Positions 35,090-46,200 of a DNA stretch of 64,000 nucleotides are shown here, one piece after another. The position numbers were made by a program, and so were the translations under genes. The DNA is from Wenyingzhuangia heitensis (GTDB lineage: Bacteria; Bacteroidota; Bacteroidia; Flavobacteriales; Flavobacteriaceae). A model generated the notes under the pieces. That model was not told the DNA's origin, ran no database searches, and worked only from the letters and a program-made list of their open reading frames with translations. Position 1 is the first letter of the stretch; every line of letters begins with the position of its first letter. Location: positions 496,001-560,000 of the forward strand of contig NZ_JAASQL010000001.1 of assembly GCF_011762155.1 (NCBI RefSeq), read 5' to 3'.

Positions 35090-35782
35090 TTATTCTTTTT
35101 CTAGACTTGTTAGTTTTTCTGCAATTTTTAAAAGATCAGTCTGTACAATTTCTGGTCTTGGAGCTAGCGGATACATTTGCTGTCCGGGTCTAGCAATAAA
35201 AGAAGCTCTCCATCCTGCCCACATTGCACCTGCAACATCCCAACCGTGAGCAGCAATCATCATACAGTCTTTAGGTTGCACTCCTAGTTTTTTAGCAGCC
35301 CAATGATACACTTCGGTATCGGGTTTGTATTTTCCAAATTCTTGTACACTTAGTTTTTCATCAAAAAAATCTGTCAAACCTGCATTTTTAAACTGTGTTG
35401 CCATTCCATTACTAGAAGAATTGGTGAGAGCAACCATTTTATAACCTGCTTTTTTAAGCTTTGTTAAAGCTTGTTTTACTTCGGGGTGTGGAGGTAAATT
35501 GCTAAAGTTTTTCATCACTTCTTTTGCCTCTTTAGTATTTAATGTGATGTTGTTATTGGCAGCTACCATTTGCAAGGCTGCAGCTCCAATACTACTAAAA
35601 TCTGTAAATTGTTTGCTGGCTGTGGTTGCTAAAGAATAGTGTAACATGGTGCTAAACCAGAGTGGAAGTAAATCTTCTCTACCTCCTAAAACGGTTCCTA
35701 CACTTTTTTTCATGCTACTTAAATCTAATAGAGATTCATTTACATCAAAAAATAAAACTTTGGGTCTTTTGTTGTTTATCAT
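35090..35782 (-). CDS. Haloacid dehalogenase-like hydrolase, type II
   Basis: A 230-residue HAD protein of the L-2-haloacid dehalogenase group. Nucleophile Asp13 lies in 'LFFDVNESLLDLSS', motif II in 'ALTNSSSNG', the motif III Lys in 'FGKYKPDTEVYHWAAKKLG' and the acidic motif in 'MIAAHGWDVAGAMWAGW'. It may remove halide from 2-haloacids or hydrolyse another small acid. It follows the AhpD-like gene on the same strand, but a strong palindromic terminator lies between them, so its expression is partly separate. Confidence 0.85.
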   Translation of the reverse strand: MINNKRPKVLFFDVNESLLDLSSMKKSVGTVLGGREDLLPLWFSTMLHYSLATTASKQFTDFSSIGAAALQMVAANNNITLNTKEAKEVMKNFSNLPPHPEVKQALTKLKKAGYKMVALTNSSSNGMATQFKNAGLTDFFDEKLSVQEFGKYKPDTEVYHWAAKKLGVQPKDCMMIAAHGWDVAGAMWAGWRASFIARPGQQMYPLAPRPEIVQTDLLKIAEKLTSLEKE

Positions 35783-35803
35783 TTTTTAGGTTTTTAGGTA
35801 AAA

Positions 35804-35841
35804 TTAAAAAGGATTGTTTGTTAACAAACAATCCTTTTTAA
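35804..35841 (-). terminator. Terminator after the AhpD-like gene
   Basis: A perfect 38-base palindrome (19-base arms meeting at TTAA), ending 5 bases downstream of the AhpD-like stop, with a T-run at the 3' end on both strands. Confidence 0.85.
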
Positions 35842-35845
35842 ATAA

Positions 35846-36400
35846 TTATGAATTTTTAGACCAAGCAAATTTTTCAAAAGCTGCATCTACAGGAGTGTTA
35901 GCAATATGGTTGGTATAGTTACTAATTACTTTTTGAGACAGTCCTAAAATAATTTCTAATACTTGTCTTTCTCCGTATCCAGCAGCATAAAATGTTTCTA
36001 AATCTTCTTGAGTTACATGACCTCTGTTTCTCACAATAGTTAATGTCATGGTACGTAACGCTTCTAGTTTTGCATCAGCAAGAGGAGTTTCGTTACGTAA
36101 AGCATCAATAATTTCATCCTCTACTTTCATCATTTTTGCAATACCTGTATGTGCAGGTACACAGTAATGACAAGCGTGTTCTACATTAATGGTTTGCCAA
36201 ACTACGGTTAACTCATCGTTGTTAAAAGAGGATGCAGCAAACAATTCGTGCAATACTTGGTATCCTTCTAAAATTCCAGGAGCACCTGCTAATACACCGT
36301 GCAAACCAGGAATCATTCCATACGCTTTTTGAGATTTTTCTAAAAAGGGTTTGCTTTCTTGTGGTGCAGATTCTGAATTGTGAACTTTTAATGTTGTCAT
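35846..36400 (-). CDS. Carboxymuconolactone decarboxylase / AhpD-like protein
   Basis: A 184-residue helical protein of the CMD/AhpD superfamily. The redox motif is complete: Glu, then Cys-x-x-Cys and His in 'VEHACHYCVPAHTG' (about 73-86). It may act as a thiol-dependent peroxidase. The C-terminal half 'EALRTMTLTIVRNRGHVTQEDLETF' and 'ILGLSQKVISNYTNHIANTP' is typical. Its promoter region carries a palindrome nearly identical to that upstream of the adjacent tetR gene, so TetR control is likely. Confidence 0.88.
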   Translation of the reverse strand: MTTLKVHNSESAPQESKPFLEKSQKAYGMIPGLHGVLAGAPGILEGYQVLHELFAASSFNNDELTVVWQTINVEHACHYCVPAHTGIAKMMKVEDEIIDALRNETPLADAKLEALRTMTLTIVRNRGHVTQEDLETFYAAGYGERQVLEIILGLSQKVISNYTNHIANTPVDAAFEKFAWSKNS

Positions 36401-36441
36401 AATGTTTGATTTTTTAATGAATTCTATTTTAAATTTAATAT

Positions 36442-36457
36442 CTAAGCAAATGCTTAG
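36442..36457. promoter_or_regulatory. TetR operator upstream of the AhpD-like gene
   Basis: A palindrome with arms CTAAGCA/TGCTTAG around AA, 41 bases upstream of the AhpD-like start codon. It matches the site upstream of tetR (37062-37077) at 14 of 16 positions, and flanking T bases are also shared. Confidence 0.72.
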
Positions 36458-36475
36458 TTTTGTTGTAAAAAAAAG

Positions 36476-37039
36476 TTACAGCTTTAAAAAAGTAACTTCT
36501 ATAATGTTTTTTAATTGTTGTTGATTAAAAACTTTGGAGGCAATGGAAAGTCCTAAAAGACTGTTCATTAAATAATCCGCATGTTTTTCTATCGTTGTGT
36601 TTTCAATTAAGTCGTCTTGTTTTAGATTGCTTACAAACAAATCTCTAATTTCATTGGCAAAATTTTTCAATTCTACCATAATTGTAGCATCTGTCTCTTC
36701 TTTAATTTCGTTTACAGAGTTGGTCACCAAGCAACCTTTAAATAAAGAATCTTCTTTAGAGAATTCTAAAAAATCATAAAAATATTGTTCAATACCTGCA
36801 ACTCCATTGTTAGACTTTTTTAATTTGTCTTTAATGCTGTTTACTTTGGTTTTGTAACATTTAATACTTTCTAAAAACACCCCTTGTTTGTTTTTAAAAC
36901 TAGCGTAAATAGAAAACTGATTGATCCCCATTTCTTTTTCCAACATACGTACAGAAGTAGCTTCATAACCGTTCCTCCAAAAAAGCCCCATTGCTTTTTC
37001 AATCACTTCTTGTTCGTTATATTGTTTTTTACGTGCCAT
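36476..37039 (-). CDS. TetR/AcrR-family transcriptional regulator
   Basis: A 187-residue repressor. The N-terminal HTH covers about 10-55 ('VIEKAMGLFWRNGYEATSVRMLEKEMGINQFSIYASFKNKQGVF') and the C-terminal helical part contains 'FKGCLVTNSVNEIKEETDATI', as in the TetR_C groups near AcrR/NemR. The frame extends 10 codons upstream, but that region holds the -7 box and operator, so I take the start at ATG 37037-37039 (MARKKQYNEQ). It should repress itself and the AhpD-like gene until a small reactive ligand binds. Confidence 0.92.
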   Translation of the reverse strand: MARKKQYNEQEVIEKAMGLFWRNGYEATSVRMLEKEMGINQFSIYASFKNKQGVFLESIKCYKTKVNSIKDKLKKSNNGVAGIEQYFYDFLEFSKEDSLFKGCLVTNSVNEIKEETDATIMVELKNFANEIRDLFVSNLKQDDLIENTTIEKHADYLMNSLLGLSIASKVFNQQQLKNIIEVTFLKL

Positions 37040-37056
37040 CGTTTTTAAATACATTA

Positions 37057-37064
37057 CAAATCTA
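37057..37064 (-). promoter_or_regulatory. tetR promoter -7 box
   Basis: The minus strand reads TAGATTTG, matching TAnnTTTG, 17 bases before the chosen start. It overlaps the operator by 3 bases, so bound TetR would block RNA polymerase. Confidence 0.6.
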
Positions 37065-37077
37065 AGCAATAGCTTAG
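37062..37077. promoter_or_regulatory. TetR operator at its own promoter
   Basis: CTAAGC and GCTTAG around AATA, the same element as at 36442-36457, here overlapping the tetR -7 box. This supports autoregulation. Confidence 0.72.
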
Positions 37078-37315
37078 TAATAAAAAAATGATCGTTGATT
37101 TTTTGTGTTTACAATCAAATAATAGAAGAATATTCGACCAGCTAAAATATATGGTTTTCCAAAAATCATTACTTAAATAAGTAGTTGTTTTCTGTTTTTG
37201 ATAAGATTTTCAATGAAATAAAAACAGTAGAAACGGATTCTGATTCCATTATTTGCAAAAAAAATCAGTAAAAGGCCATTTTGGTTTCGGTATTGTCAAA
37301 AAAAATCTATTCTTT
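37078..37315. other. Gene-free AT-rich stretch between tetR and maeB
   Basis: No ORF or RNA gene is visible. The only pattern is a small palindrome with arms TACTTA/TAAGTA around AA at 37170-37183. The maeB promoter follows. Confidence 0.6.
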
Positions 37316-37344
37316 TTGCTCAGTGGATACAAATGGTATCTTTG
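37316..37344 (+). promoter_or_regulatory. maeB promoter
   Basis: TTG (37316-37318), 18 bases, TATCTTTG (37337-37344), 17 bases before the start codon. Both boxes fit the Bacteroidota consensus. Confidence 0.72.
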
Positions 37345-37361
37345 TTACATAATTATTGAAT

Positions 37362-39626
37362 ATGAGTTACACAAAAAAAGAATTAGAAGCTTTAGAATAT
37401 CACGAAAAGCCACAGCCAGGTAAAATTAAAGTAGTACCTACCAAAAGGTATGCTACACAAAGAGACTTAGCGTTGGCTTATTCTCCAGGAGTTGCGGTAC
37501 CTTGTTTGGCTATCGAAAAAAATCCAGAAGATGCGTATAAATACACTTCTAAAGGAAACTTAGTTGCTGTAATTTCTAACGGAACAGCTGTTTTAGGGTT
37601 AGGAAATATTGGTGCTTTGGCAGGGAAACCCGTAATGGAAGGTAAAGGTTTGTTGTTTAAAATTTTTGCTGATATTGATGTTTTTGATATTGAAGTAGAT
37701 ACAACAGATGTTGATAAATTTATAGAGACAGTTAAAATGATTGCTCCTACTTTTGGAGGTATAAATCTAGAAGATATTAAAGCTCCTGAAGCTTTTGAGA
37801 TTGAAAGAAGATTAAAAGAGGAGTTAGATATTCCCGTAATGCATGATGATCAACACGGAACTGCAATTATTTCTGCTGCTGCGTTAAAAAATGCTGTGGA
37901 AATTGCAGAAAAAGACATTACTAAAGTAAGAGTAGTTGTAAATGGAGCAGGAGCAGCAGCCATATCTTGTACCAAGCTTTACAAAGCTTTAGGAGTAGCT
38001 CCAGAAAACATTTTAATGTGTGATAGTAAGGGAGTTATTAGCACGAAGCGTGAAGATTTAAATGAGCAAAAACAAGAATTTGCTGTAAATACAGAATTCA
38101 CCACTTTAGAAGAAGCTATTAACGGAGCAGATGTGTTTATTGGTTTGTCTGTGGCAGGAGCTTTAACACCAGAAATGTTAAAGACCATGGCACCAGACCC
38201 AATTGTATTTGCTATGGCCAACCCAACACCTGAAATAGATTATGATGTTGCGGTTGCAACACGTAAAGATGTTATTATGGCTACAGGTCGTTCAGATTAT
38301 CCTAACCAAGTAAATAACGTTTTAGGTTTTCCATTTATTTTTAGAGGAGCTTTAGATGTTAGAGCAACGGGAATTAATGAAGAAATGAAAATGGCAGCTG
38401 TACATGCTTTGGCAGATATGGCTAAAAAGAATGTTCCAGAGCAAGTAAACATTGTATACGGAGAAAAGAATTTACAATATGGAAGAGAATATATTATTCC
38501 TAAACCATTTGATCCTAGATTAATTCACGAATTGCCACCAGCAATTGCAAAAGCGGCAATGGATAGTGGTATTGCTAAAAAACCAATTAAAGATTGGGAT
38601 GCATATACACAAGAACTAATGGAACGTTCTGGTTCTGGTAGTAAGTTTGAGCGTATGTTGGTTTCTCGTTCTCAAAAAGATCCTAAACGTGTTGTGTTTC
38701 CAGAAGCAGAACATTTAAATGTATTAAAAGCAGCTCAGATAGTTTCTGACGAGGGAATTGCAAGACCAATTTTACTAGGAAATGTAGAGTTGATTAAAGC
38801 TTTAAAAGAAGAAATTGGTTTTGAAGCTGAGGTGGAAATTATTGATCCTAAAAGCGATGAGTATGCAGACAAAGTAAATGTATATGCAGAAAAGTATTGG
38901 GCAAAACGTCAACGTAAAGGTATTCGTTTGTTAGATGCTCAAAAGCATATGATTACACGTAACTATTTTGCTGCCATGATGGTGAATGAAGGAGAGGCTG
39001 ATGCCATGGTATCAGGATATTCTAGAAACTATCCATCTACTGTAAAACCAATTTTTGAAACGATTGGAAAAAGACCAGGAGCTTCAAGAATTGCAGCAGC
39101 CAATATAATGATTACTGAAAAAGGTCCTTTAATTTTTACGGATACAACAGTAAATATTGAGCCTAGTTCTGAAGTTTTAGCAAACATTGCAGAGTTGGCT
39201 AGTGGAATGGCAAAAATATTTGCAATTGAACCTCATATAGCCATGCTTTCTTATACGAACTTTGGAGGTGTAGAAAGTGCAGGAGTCGCTAAAGTACAAA
39301 AGGCAGTAGAAATTTTAAAGGCAGAAAGACCCGATTTAAATGTAGACGGACCAATACAAGCCGACTTTGCTTTGAATCATGATTTGTTAGAAAAACAGTT
39401 TTCTTTTTCTGATTTGGTTGGAAGTGAAACAAATACATTTATTTTTCCTAGTTTAGAGGCTGCAAATATTTCTTATAAAATGATTAAGGAATTAACAGAT
39501 GCTACTTCAATTGGACCTGTATTAATGGGACTTAATAAGCCTGCACACGTAGTCCAGTTAGGTGCAAGTGTAGAAGAAATTGTAAACATTACTGCCGTTG
39601 CGGTAATAGATGCTCAAAATCAATAA
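37362..39626 (+). CDS. maeB: NADP-dependent malic enzyme with C-terminal phosphotransacetylase-like domain
   Basis: A 754-residue MaeB-type enzyme converting malate to pyruvate with CO2 release. Malic-enzyme part (about 1-415): 'LALAYSPGVAVPCLAI', 'GLGNIGALAGKPVMEGKGLL', metal-binding 'DIKAPEAFEIERRL', 'IPVMHDDQHGTAIISAA' and the dinucleotide fold 'VVVNGAGAAAISCTKLY'. From about 430 the phosphotransacetylase-like domain begins ('SQKDPKRVVFPEAEHLNVLKAA'), usually a regulatory acetyl-CoA-sensing part. A TTG two codons upstream is in frame, but the ATG at 37362 fits the family (MSYTKKELEALEYHEKPQPGK). ruvA follows 5 bases later. Confidence 0.95.
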   Translation: MSYTKKELEALEYHEKPQPGKIKVVPTKRYATQRDLALAYSPGVAVPCLAIEKNPEDAYKYTSKGNLVAVISNGTAVLGLGNIGALAGKPVMEGKGLLFKIFADIDVFDIEVDTTDVDKFIETVKMIAPTFGGINLEDIKAPEAFEIERRLKEELDIPVMHDDQHGTAIISAAALKNAVEIAEKDITKVRVVVNGAGAAAISCTKLYKALGVAPENILMCDSKGVISTKREDLNEQKQEFAVNTEFTTLEEAINGADVFIGLSVAGALTPEMLKTMAPDPIVFAMANPTPEIDYDVAVATRKDVIMATGRSDYPNQVNNVLGFPFIFRGALDVRATGINEEMKMAAVHALADMAKKNVPEQVNIVYGEKNLQYGREYIIPKPFDPRLIHELPPAIAKAAMDSGIAKKPIKDWDAYTQELMERSGSGSKFERMLVSRSQKDPKRVVFPEAEHLNVLKAAQIVSDEGIARPILLGNVELIKALKEEIGFEAEVEIIDPKSDEYADKVNVYAEKYWAKRQRKGIRLLDAQKHMITRNYFAAMMVNEGEADAMVSGYSRNYPSTVKPIFETIGKRPGASRIAAANIMITEKGPLIFTDTTVNIEPSSEVLANIAELASGMAKIFAIEPHIAMLSYTNFGGVESAGVAKVQKAVEILKAERPDLNVDGPIQADFALNHDLLEKQFSFSDLVGSETNTFIFPSLEAANISYKMIKELTDATSIGPVLMGLNKPAHVVQLGASVEEIVNITAVAVIDAQNQ

Positions 39627-39631
39627 AATAA

Positions 39632-40213
39632 ATGATTACCCATTTAAAAGGTAAATTAGTTGAAAAAAATCCTACCTATGCCATTGTGGAATGCAGTGGT
39701 GTAGGTTATTTTTTAAATATATCCTTAAATACCTATTCTCAAATTCCAGACAGTGAGCTAGTCACTCTTTATACACAGTTAATTGTAAAAGAGGATTCGC
39801 ATACTTTGTATGGATTTACCTCTACCTTAGAAAGAGAAATTTTTAAATTATTAATATCTGTTTCAGGTATAGGACCAAGTATTGCAAGAACCATGCTATC
39901 TTCTTTAACTACAGAAGAAATACAAAAAGCGTTGGTTACAGAAAATGTTGCGGTTATACAAGGGGTAAAAGGAATTGGGATAAAAACAGCTCAAAAAGTA
40001 ATTATTGAGTTAAAAGATAAGATCGTAAAAACTTACGATATGGAAGAAACTTCTGCTTTGGTAAACAATAGTGCGAAAGAAGAAGCGTTATCTGCATTAG
40101 AAGTTTTAGGTTTTGTGAAAAGACAAGCAGAAAAAGTAGTAACTTCAATTTTAAAAGAAACACCTGATTTAAGTGTTGAAAAACTAATCAAACTAGCGCT
40201 AAAAAAACTATAA
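39632..40213 (+). CDS. ruvA: Holliday junction branch migration protein RuvA
   Basis: A 193-residue RuvA, which binds four-way junctions and loads RuvB. It has an N-terminal OB fold ('MITHLKGKLVEKNPTYAIVE', 'YGFTSTLEREIF'), two helix-hairpin-helix motifs ('LISVSGIGPSIARTMLSSL', 'IQGVKGIGIKTAQKVIIELKDK') and the C-terminal RuvB-contact domain ('EEALSALEVLGFVKRQAEKVV'). It lies between maeB and sprA, as in other Flavobacteriia, with gaps of 5 bases on both sides. Confidence 0.96.
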   Translation: MITHLKGKLVEKNPTYAIVECSGVGYFLNISLNTYSQIPDSELVTLYTQLIVKEDSHTLYGFTSTLEREIFKLLISVSGIGPSIARTMLSSLTTEEIQKALVTENVAVIQGVKGIGIKTAQKVIIELKDKIVKTYDMEETSALVNNSAKEEALSALEVLGFVKRQAEKVVTSILKETPDLSVEKLIKLALKKL

Positions 40214-40218
40214 CTAAC

Positions 40219-43200
40219 TTGAGAAAGTATTTTCTAATAATTGTATTATTACTTTTTGTTGTACCTATTGGGTATGGTCAAGAAAAGGAAACTGATACGC
40301 TTAATTCAGTAGAAATACCTCGTACATTTTCGTTTGATAACAATACAGATGGGGTTTTGTATTTAAAAAATCCGACAGAAAAAAAAATAGAATACGATCC
40401 TACTATTGGTCGTTATATTGTTAGAGAAACGATAGGTAAATCTAGCTTTACAACTCCTACCTATTTAACAGAAGAGGAGTATAAAGAATATCGACTAAAA
40501 CAAGACGTTCAAGATTATTTTAAAGCAAAAACTGCTGCTATAGAGGGTAGAAAAAAAGATGCAGAAGAGGCTCAAAAAGATTTGTTGCCTACTATGTATG
40601 TAAACAATAAGTTTTTTGAAACCTTGTTTGGAGGTACCGAAATTAAAATGGTACCACGTGGTTCTGTAACCATGCGCTTTGGTGTTTTATATCAAAATAT
40701 AGAAAATCCATTGTTGTCTGAAGAAAACAGAAGTAGTTTTACACCCGAGTTCGATCAACAAATTAGAGCTAATTTATCGGCAAAAGTAGGAGAACGTTTA
40801 ACGGCAGATATCAATTATGATACACAATCTACATTTTCATTTCAAAACCAATTAAAACTAGATTTTGAACCTGGAGAAGATGATTTGATTCGAAAATTAG
40901 AAGTAGGTAATATCAACATGGATATTAAAAATAACCTAATTACAGGATCACAAAGTTTGTTTGGAGTAAAAGCACAATTACAATTTGGAGCCACTACTGT
41001 AACAGGAGTTTTTTCGCAACAACAATCACAAGCTAAAAATATTATTGCAGAAGGAGGTTCTGCACTTACGGAGTTTGAATTAAGAACTACACAATATGAT
41101 AATAATAGACACTTTTTTATAGCCCAATATTTTAGAAATAATTACAACACGGCTTTAGCAGAATTGCCTTTAATTAATTCGGCAGTACAAATTACCAAGT
41201 TAGAGGTTTGGGTAACCAACAGAAATACCAACACCCAAGATGTACGAAATATTGTTGGTTTGGTTGATTTAGGAGAATCTGGAACAGATAAGTATGACAA
41301 CACACAATCTAATATTACCAACAATACAGTAACAGCAACTCCTGTAAATACTCAGTTTATTCCAGACAACAAAGCCAATAGTTTAAATCAATACATAGGG
41401 ACTGATAAAACACAATTAAGAGAGGTAGAAAATGTTCCATCTGCATTATCAGGTTTTGAGCAAGGGAGAGAATATGCTGTTGTGGAAAATGCCAGAAAAT
41501 TAAGTGCTAGCGAATTTACATACAATCAACAACTAGGATTTATTTCTTTAAACTCTAGATTAAATGATGGAGATGTGTTGGCTGTTGCTTTTGAATATAC
41601 TTATAGAGGAGAAGCTTACAGAGTGGGAGAATTATCTACAGACGGGGTAGAAAGTGATAAAAATATAGTTGTAAAATTGATAAGGCCTCAGTTGATAAAC
41701 ACAGAAGATATTGTGTTTAATTTATTAATGAAGAACGTATATAGTATTGGAGCTTACAATTTAGAAAAAGAAGGCTTTCAGTTTAATTTATTGTATAGAG
41801 ATGATGCGACTGGGCAGGCTACAAACAATTTGTTAGGATCTCAAGAAGATGATATTAAAACAAGAACTATTTTAAATTTAACCAATTTAGATAGGTTAGA
41901 TGCTAATAATAATTTAACTAGAAATGTATTAAATAAAGGCTATGCCAAAGGAGATGGTTTTTTTGATTATATAGAAGGGTTAACGGTAAATTCAAATAAC
42001 GGATCTATTATTTTTCCTGTTATAGAGCCTTTTGGTAGAGATTTAGAAAGTTTATTAACCAATCCATCAGATATAGATAAATACGTTTTTAACGAACTAT
42101 ATACCAAAACCGCATCGGTAGCCGAAAATGATTATCAGAAAAAAGATAAGTTTTTGGTACAGGGGCAATACACATCTAGCACAAGCGATGGAATTTCTTT
42201 AGGAGCGTTTAATGTGCCAAGAGGATCGGTTACGGTAACAGCGGGTGGAATTGTATTGGTAGAGGGAGTAGATTATACGGTGGATTATTTTGCGGGAAAA
42301 GTAAAAATCATCAACCCGTCTATAGAATCTTCTGGACAAGCAATTAATGTTTCTTTAGAAAATAATACCTTTTTTAATCAACAGCAAAAAACGTTTGTAG
42401 GAGTAGATGTAGAACATAAATTTAGCGATCAATTTGTATTGGGAGCTACTTATTTAAATATAAAAGAACAACCTATAAGTAATAAAGTTCAGTTGGGACA
42501 AGACCCGGTGAACAACTCCATGTACGGATTAAATTTAAATTATAGCTCTGAAGTTCCTGTACTAACAGATTGGGTAAATTATTTGCCAAATATAGATACA
42601 GATGCACCTTCTACTATTTCTGTTAGAGGAGACTTTGCGTATTTAAGACCTAACACACCATCTACTATAGATATTGGTGGAGAAGCAACTACATATTTAG
42701 ATGATTTTGAAGGAGCTCAAATTCCTATCAACTTAGGAACGGCTCAAAATTGGTCTTTATCTAGTGCTCCTGTAAATTTTGATGGAAGAGATTTTGGAGC
42801 AAGTAATAATAATAGTGTAGAGTATGGTAAAAAGCGTGCAAAATTAGCTTGGTATACTATTGATCAATTGTTTTATACAGGTTCAAGTTTAAAACCTCAA
42901 AATATAGATCCAGATGAATTGTCTAGAGCTGAGGTAAGACCCGTGCAGAGTGAAGAATTATTCCCAGAAAGAAATTTAGATGTTACACAAAGAACCAACT
43001 TACAAACGTTTGATTTAAGTTATTATCCTAACGAGCGTGGTCCTTATAATTACACAGCTGTTACAAATCCATCGGAACCTAGTCAACTAACAAATCCATC
43101 AGAAAAATGGGCGGGAATTACAAGAGGAATGGTGGTTACAGATTTTCAGAGATCTAACATACAATATGTAGAATTCTGGATGCAAGATCCTTATGATAGT

Positions 43201-46200
43201 TATAGTATTAGTAATAATGAGGGAATTGTTACCAACTCTAATCCTGTTAACCAAAAAGGAACTGTTTATTTAAACTTGGGAAGTATTTCTGAAGATATTT
43301 TAAAAGACAATAGAAAAGTTTTTGAAAATGGATTGCCAGAAGATGGTACTACCTCAACTGGAATAGACCAAACTAATGTGGCTAATGTACCTACAGAAAA
43401 ATCATTGTTATATGCCTTTGATCAGGGAGATGAAACAAGACGTAATCAAGATGTTGGGTATGATGGAATGAGTGATGCTGAGGAAAAAACCAGATTTCCA
43501 GATCTAGCTTCTTTAGAAGATCCATCATCAGATAATTTTCGTTTTTTTAGAAGTACAGAGCATGATAATAACAATGCCTCTATTTTAAAAAGATATAAAG
43601 ATTATAACAACACACAAGGGAACTCTCCCACGGCTGCGTTAAGTACGGAGTCTTATCCTACATCGGCTACTAACAATCCAGATGTTGAAGATGCAGATAG
43701 AGATCAAACTATGAATACCATAGATTCTTATTGGCAGTATAAGGTAGATGTGTCTCAAAATAACTTAAATAAAACGACCAATGAGTTTATTGTTGACGAA
43801 AGAACTACGAGTGTTACTTTAGAAAATAATACAGAAAAACAGTTTAAATGGTATTTGTTTAGAGTTCCTATCAATTCTGGAGAATCTATTGGTGGAATTA
43901 ATAGTTTTCAGTCCATTCGTTTTATGCGTATGTTTTTAACCGATTTTGAAATTCCGGTGACCTTGCGTTTTGCAGATTTTCAAATAGTGAGAGGAGATTG
44001 GAGAATTTACGATCAAATTATTGACGAGAACGATAATTTAACAGAAAGACCTACAGGAGCCACCGAAGATTTATTAGAGACAGGAACAGTAAACATAGAA
44101 GAGAATGAAAATAGAATCCCTGTTAACTACATATTACCACCCACTATTAGTAGAGAGGCTTTACAGGGAACTTCTAATGTATTGCAGCAAAATGAACAAT
44201 CTTTAACAGTAACGGTAGATAAGCTACAACAAAACAGTACGGTTGGAGTTTATAAAAATATAAACGTAGATATGCGAATGTATAAGCGTTTAAAAATGTT
44301 TATACATGCAGAGGAATTGTTACAGAATACTGTATCTGATAAGGATTTAGTAGCAGTTATAAGATTAGGAAGTGATACCAATGACAACTATTATCAAATA
44401 GAAGTGCCGTTAAATGTTACAGATATTCCTAATTTTGGAGCAAGTAATGCCTTAAATGCTAGAGCTGTTTGGCCTGAAGAAAATGATTTAGATATATCAT
44501 TATTAGATTTAACCAATGTAAAAATAGATAGAGATAAGGTAGGTCAGTCTGTGACTGAAATTTATCCAGAACAGTCAGCTATAGATAATTCTCAAACGGT
44601 TCTTAGAGTAAAAGGTAATCCAAATTTATCTAATGTTAGAACCATCTTTTTGGGAATTAAAAACGTGGATGCAACTCAAAAATCTGCAGAAATTTGGTTT
44701 AACGAATTAAGAATGTCTGGTTTTGATAATGAAGGTGGATGGGCTACAAAAATATCTGCCGATGCAACAATTGCAGACTTTGCTAAGGTTGCTGTAAATG
44801 GAGCATATCAATCTATTGGTTTTGGTAGCATAGATCAAAGTGTAAATGAAAGAAGTCAAGAAGAAATAAAAAGTTATAGTATAAACACAAGTGTGAATGT
44901 AGGGCAATTGTTACCAAATAATTGGAATGTAAGAATTCCTGTAAATTACACTGTTTCTGAAGAAATAAGAACTCCAAAATACGATCCAAAATACGAAGAC
45001 GTTTTAGCAACAACAGCCAAAGAACAGGGAGTGGCTGCAGAAAGTATAGACATTACAACCAAGCGTAGGAGCATTAGTTTGATTAACGTAAAAAAGGAAA
45101 GGTCTGAGGTGAGCGAAAGAAAACCTCAGATTTATGACATAGAAAACTTTAGTGTATCCTATACATATAGCGATGCAACTAACGAAAGTTACGTGGTAGA
45201 AAAAGACATTAGTCAGAGCGTGAATGCTGCTGCTAATTATGCCTTTAAGTTTAAACAGATAGAAGTAAGACCTTTAGAAAACATTCCGTTTTTAAAGAGC
45301 AAGAGCTTAAGTTTGTTAAGAGATTTTAATTTTAATTTACTACCTACGGATATTGCTGTAAATAGTTCTATTAAAAGAAATTATAGTGAATACAAAACCA
45401 GAGATTTATTAGAAACAGCAGGGTTAGAAATTCCAACATTAAAGCAGCGTAATTTTATGTTTGATTGGGATTATAGAATTGGCTATAAATTAACAGATGC
45501 CATCAATTTAAGTTTTAACGCAAGCAATAATTATATTTACGATACGTTTGAGCAAGACGTACAAACAGAAGAAGAGTTAGATCAAATAGATTTGTATTCT
45601 AACTTTTTTAATGTAGGTAGACCCAATAATTATACTCAAAATATAACTGCTACCTATAAAATTCCAATAGATAAACTTCCGTTGTTAAGTTTTGTAAATG
45701 CGGATTATTCTTACACAGGTAATTTTAATTGGAGAGCTTCGTCACCAGATTTTGTTGAAAAAGTAGGGAATACAATTCAAAATGGAAATACACATAACGT
45801 ATCTGCCAATTTAAATTTTTCTAAACTATATACAGAAATAGGACTGAAAAAATTATTTAGGTCATCGTCTGCTAAAAAGAAAATGCCAACACCAGGTAGG
45901 TCTAAGAAAAAATCGGGAACCGTTGGTGATTTTGTTTATGGAGTATTAAGTTCTATTAAAACAGGTAGATTTAGTTACAACAAAAATAGAAGTAGTTCTT
46001 TAGATGGATATAAACCAGAAATAGGCTTTTTAGGAAGAAATAAATACAACGGAAGTTATGCTCCAAGTTTAGGGTATGTGTTTGGTCAGCAAACAAATGT
46101 ATTGCAAAACGCAGTAGAAAATGGTTGGCTGTTAGGTAGGTCTGGAGCAGAAGATGATGTGCTTTATAACAAAAATTACATGCAATCAGAATTGACCAGT

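Noticed and set aside
35090-37077. Horizontally acquired catabolic island
   Set aside because: Base composition and codon use look like the neighbours, and no integrase, repeat or tRNA flanks it.
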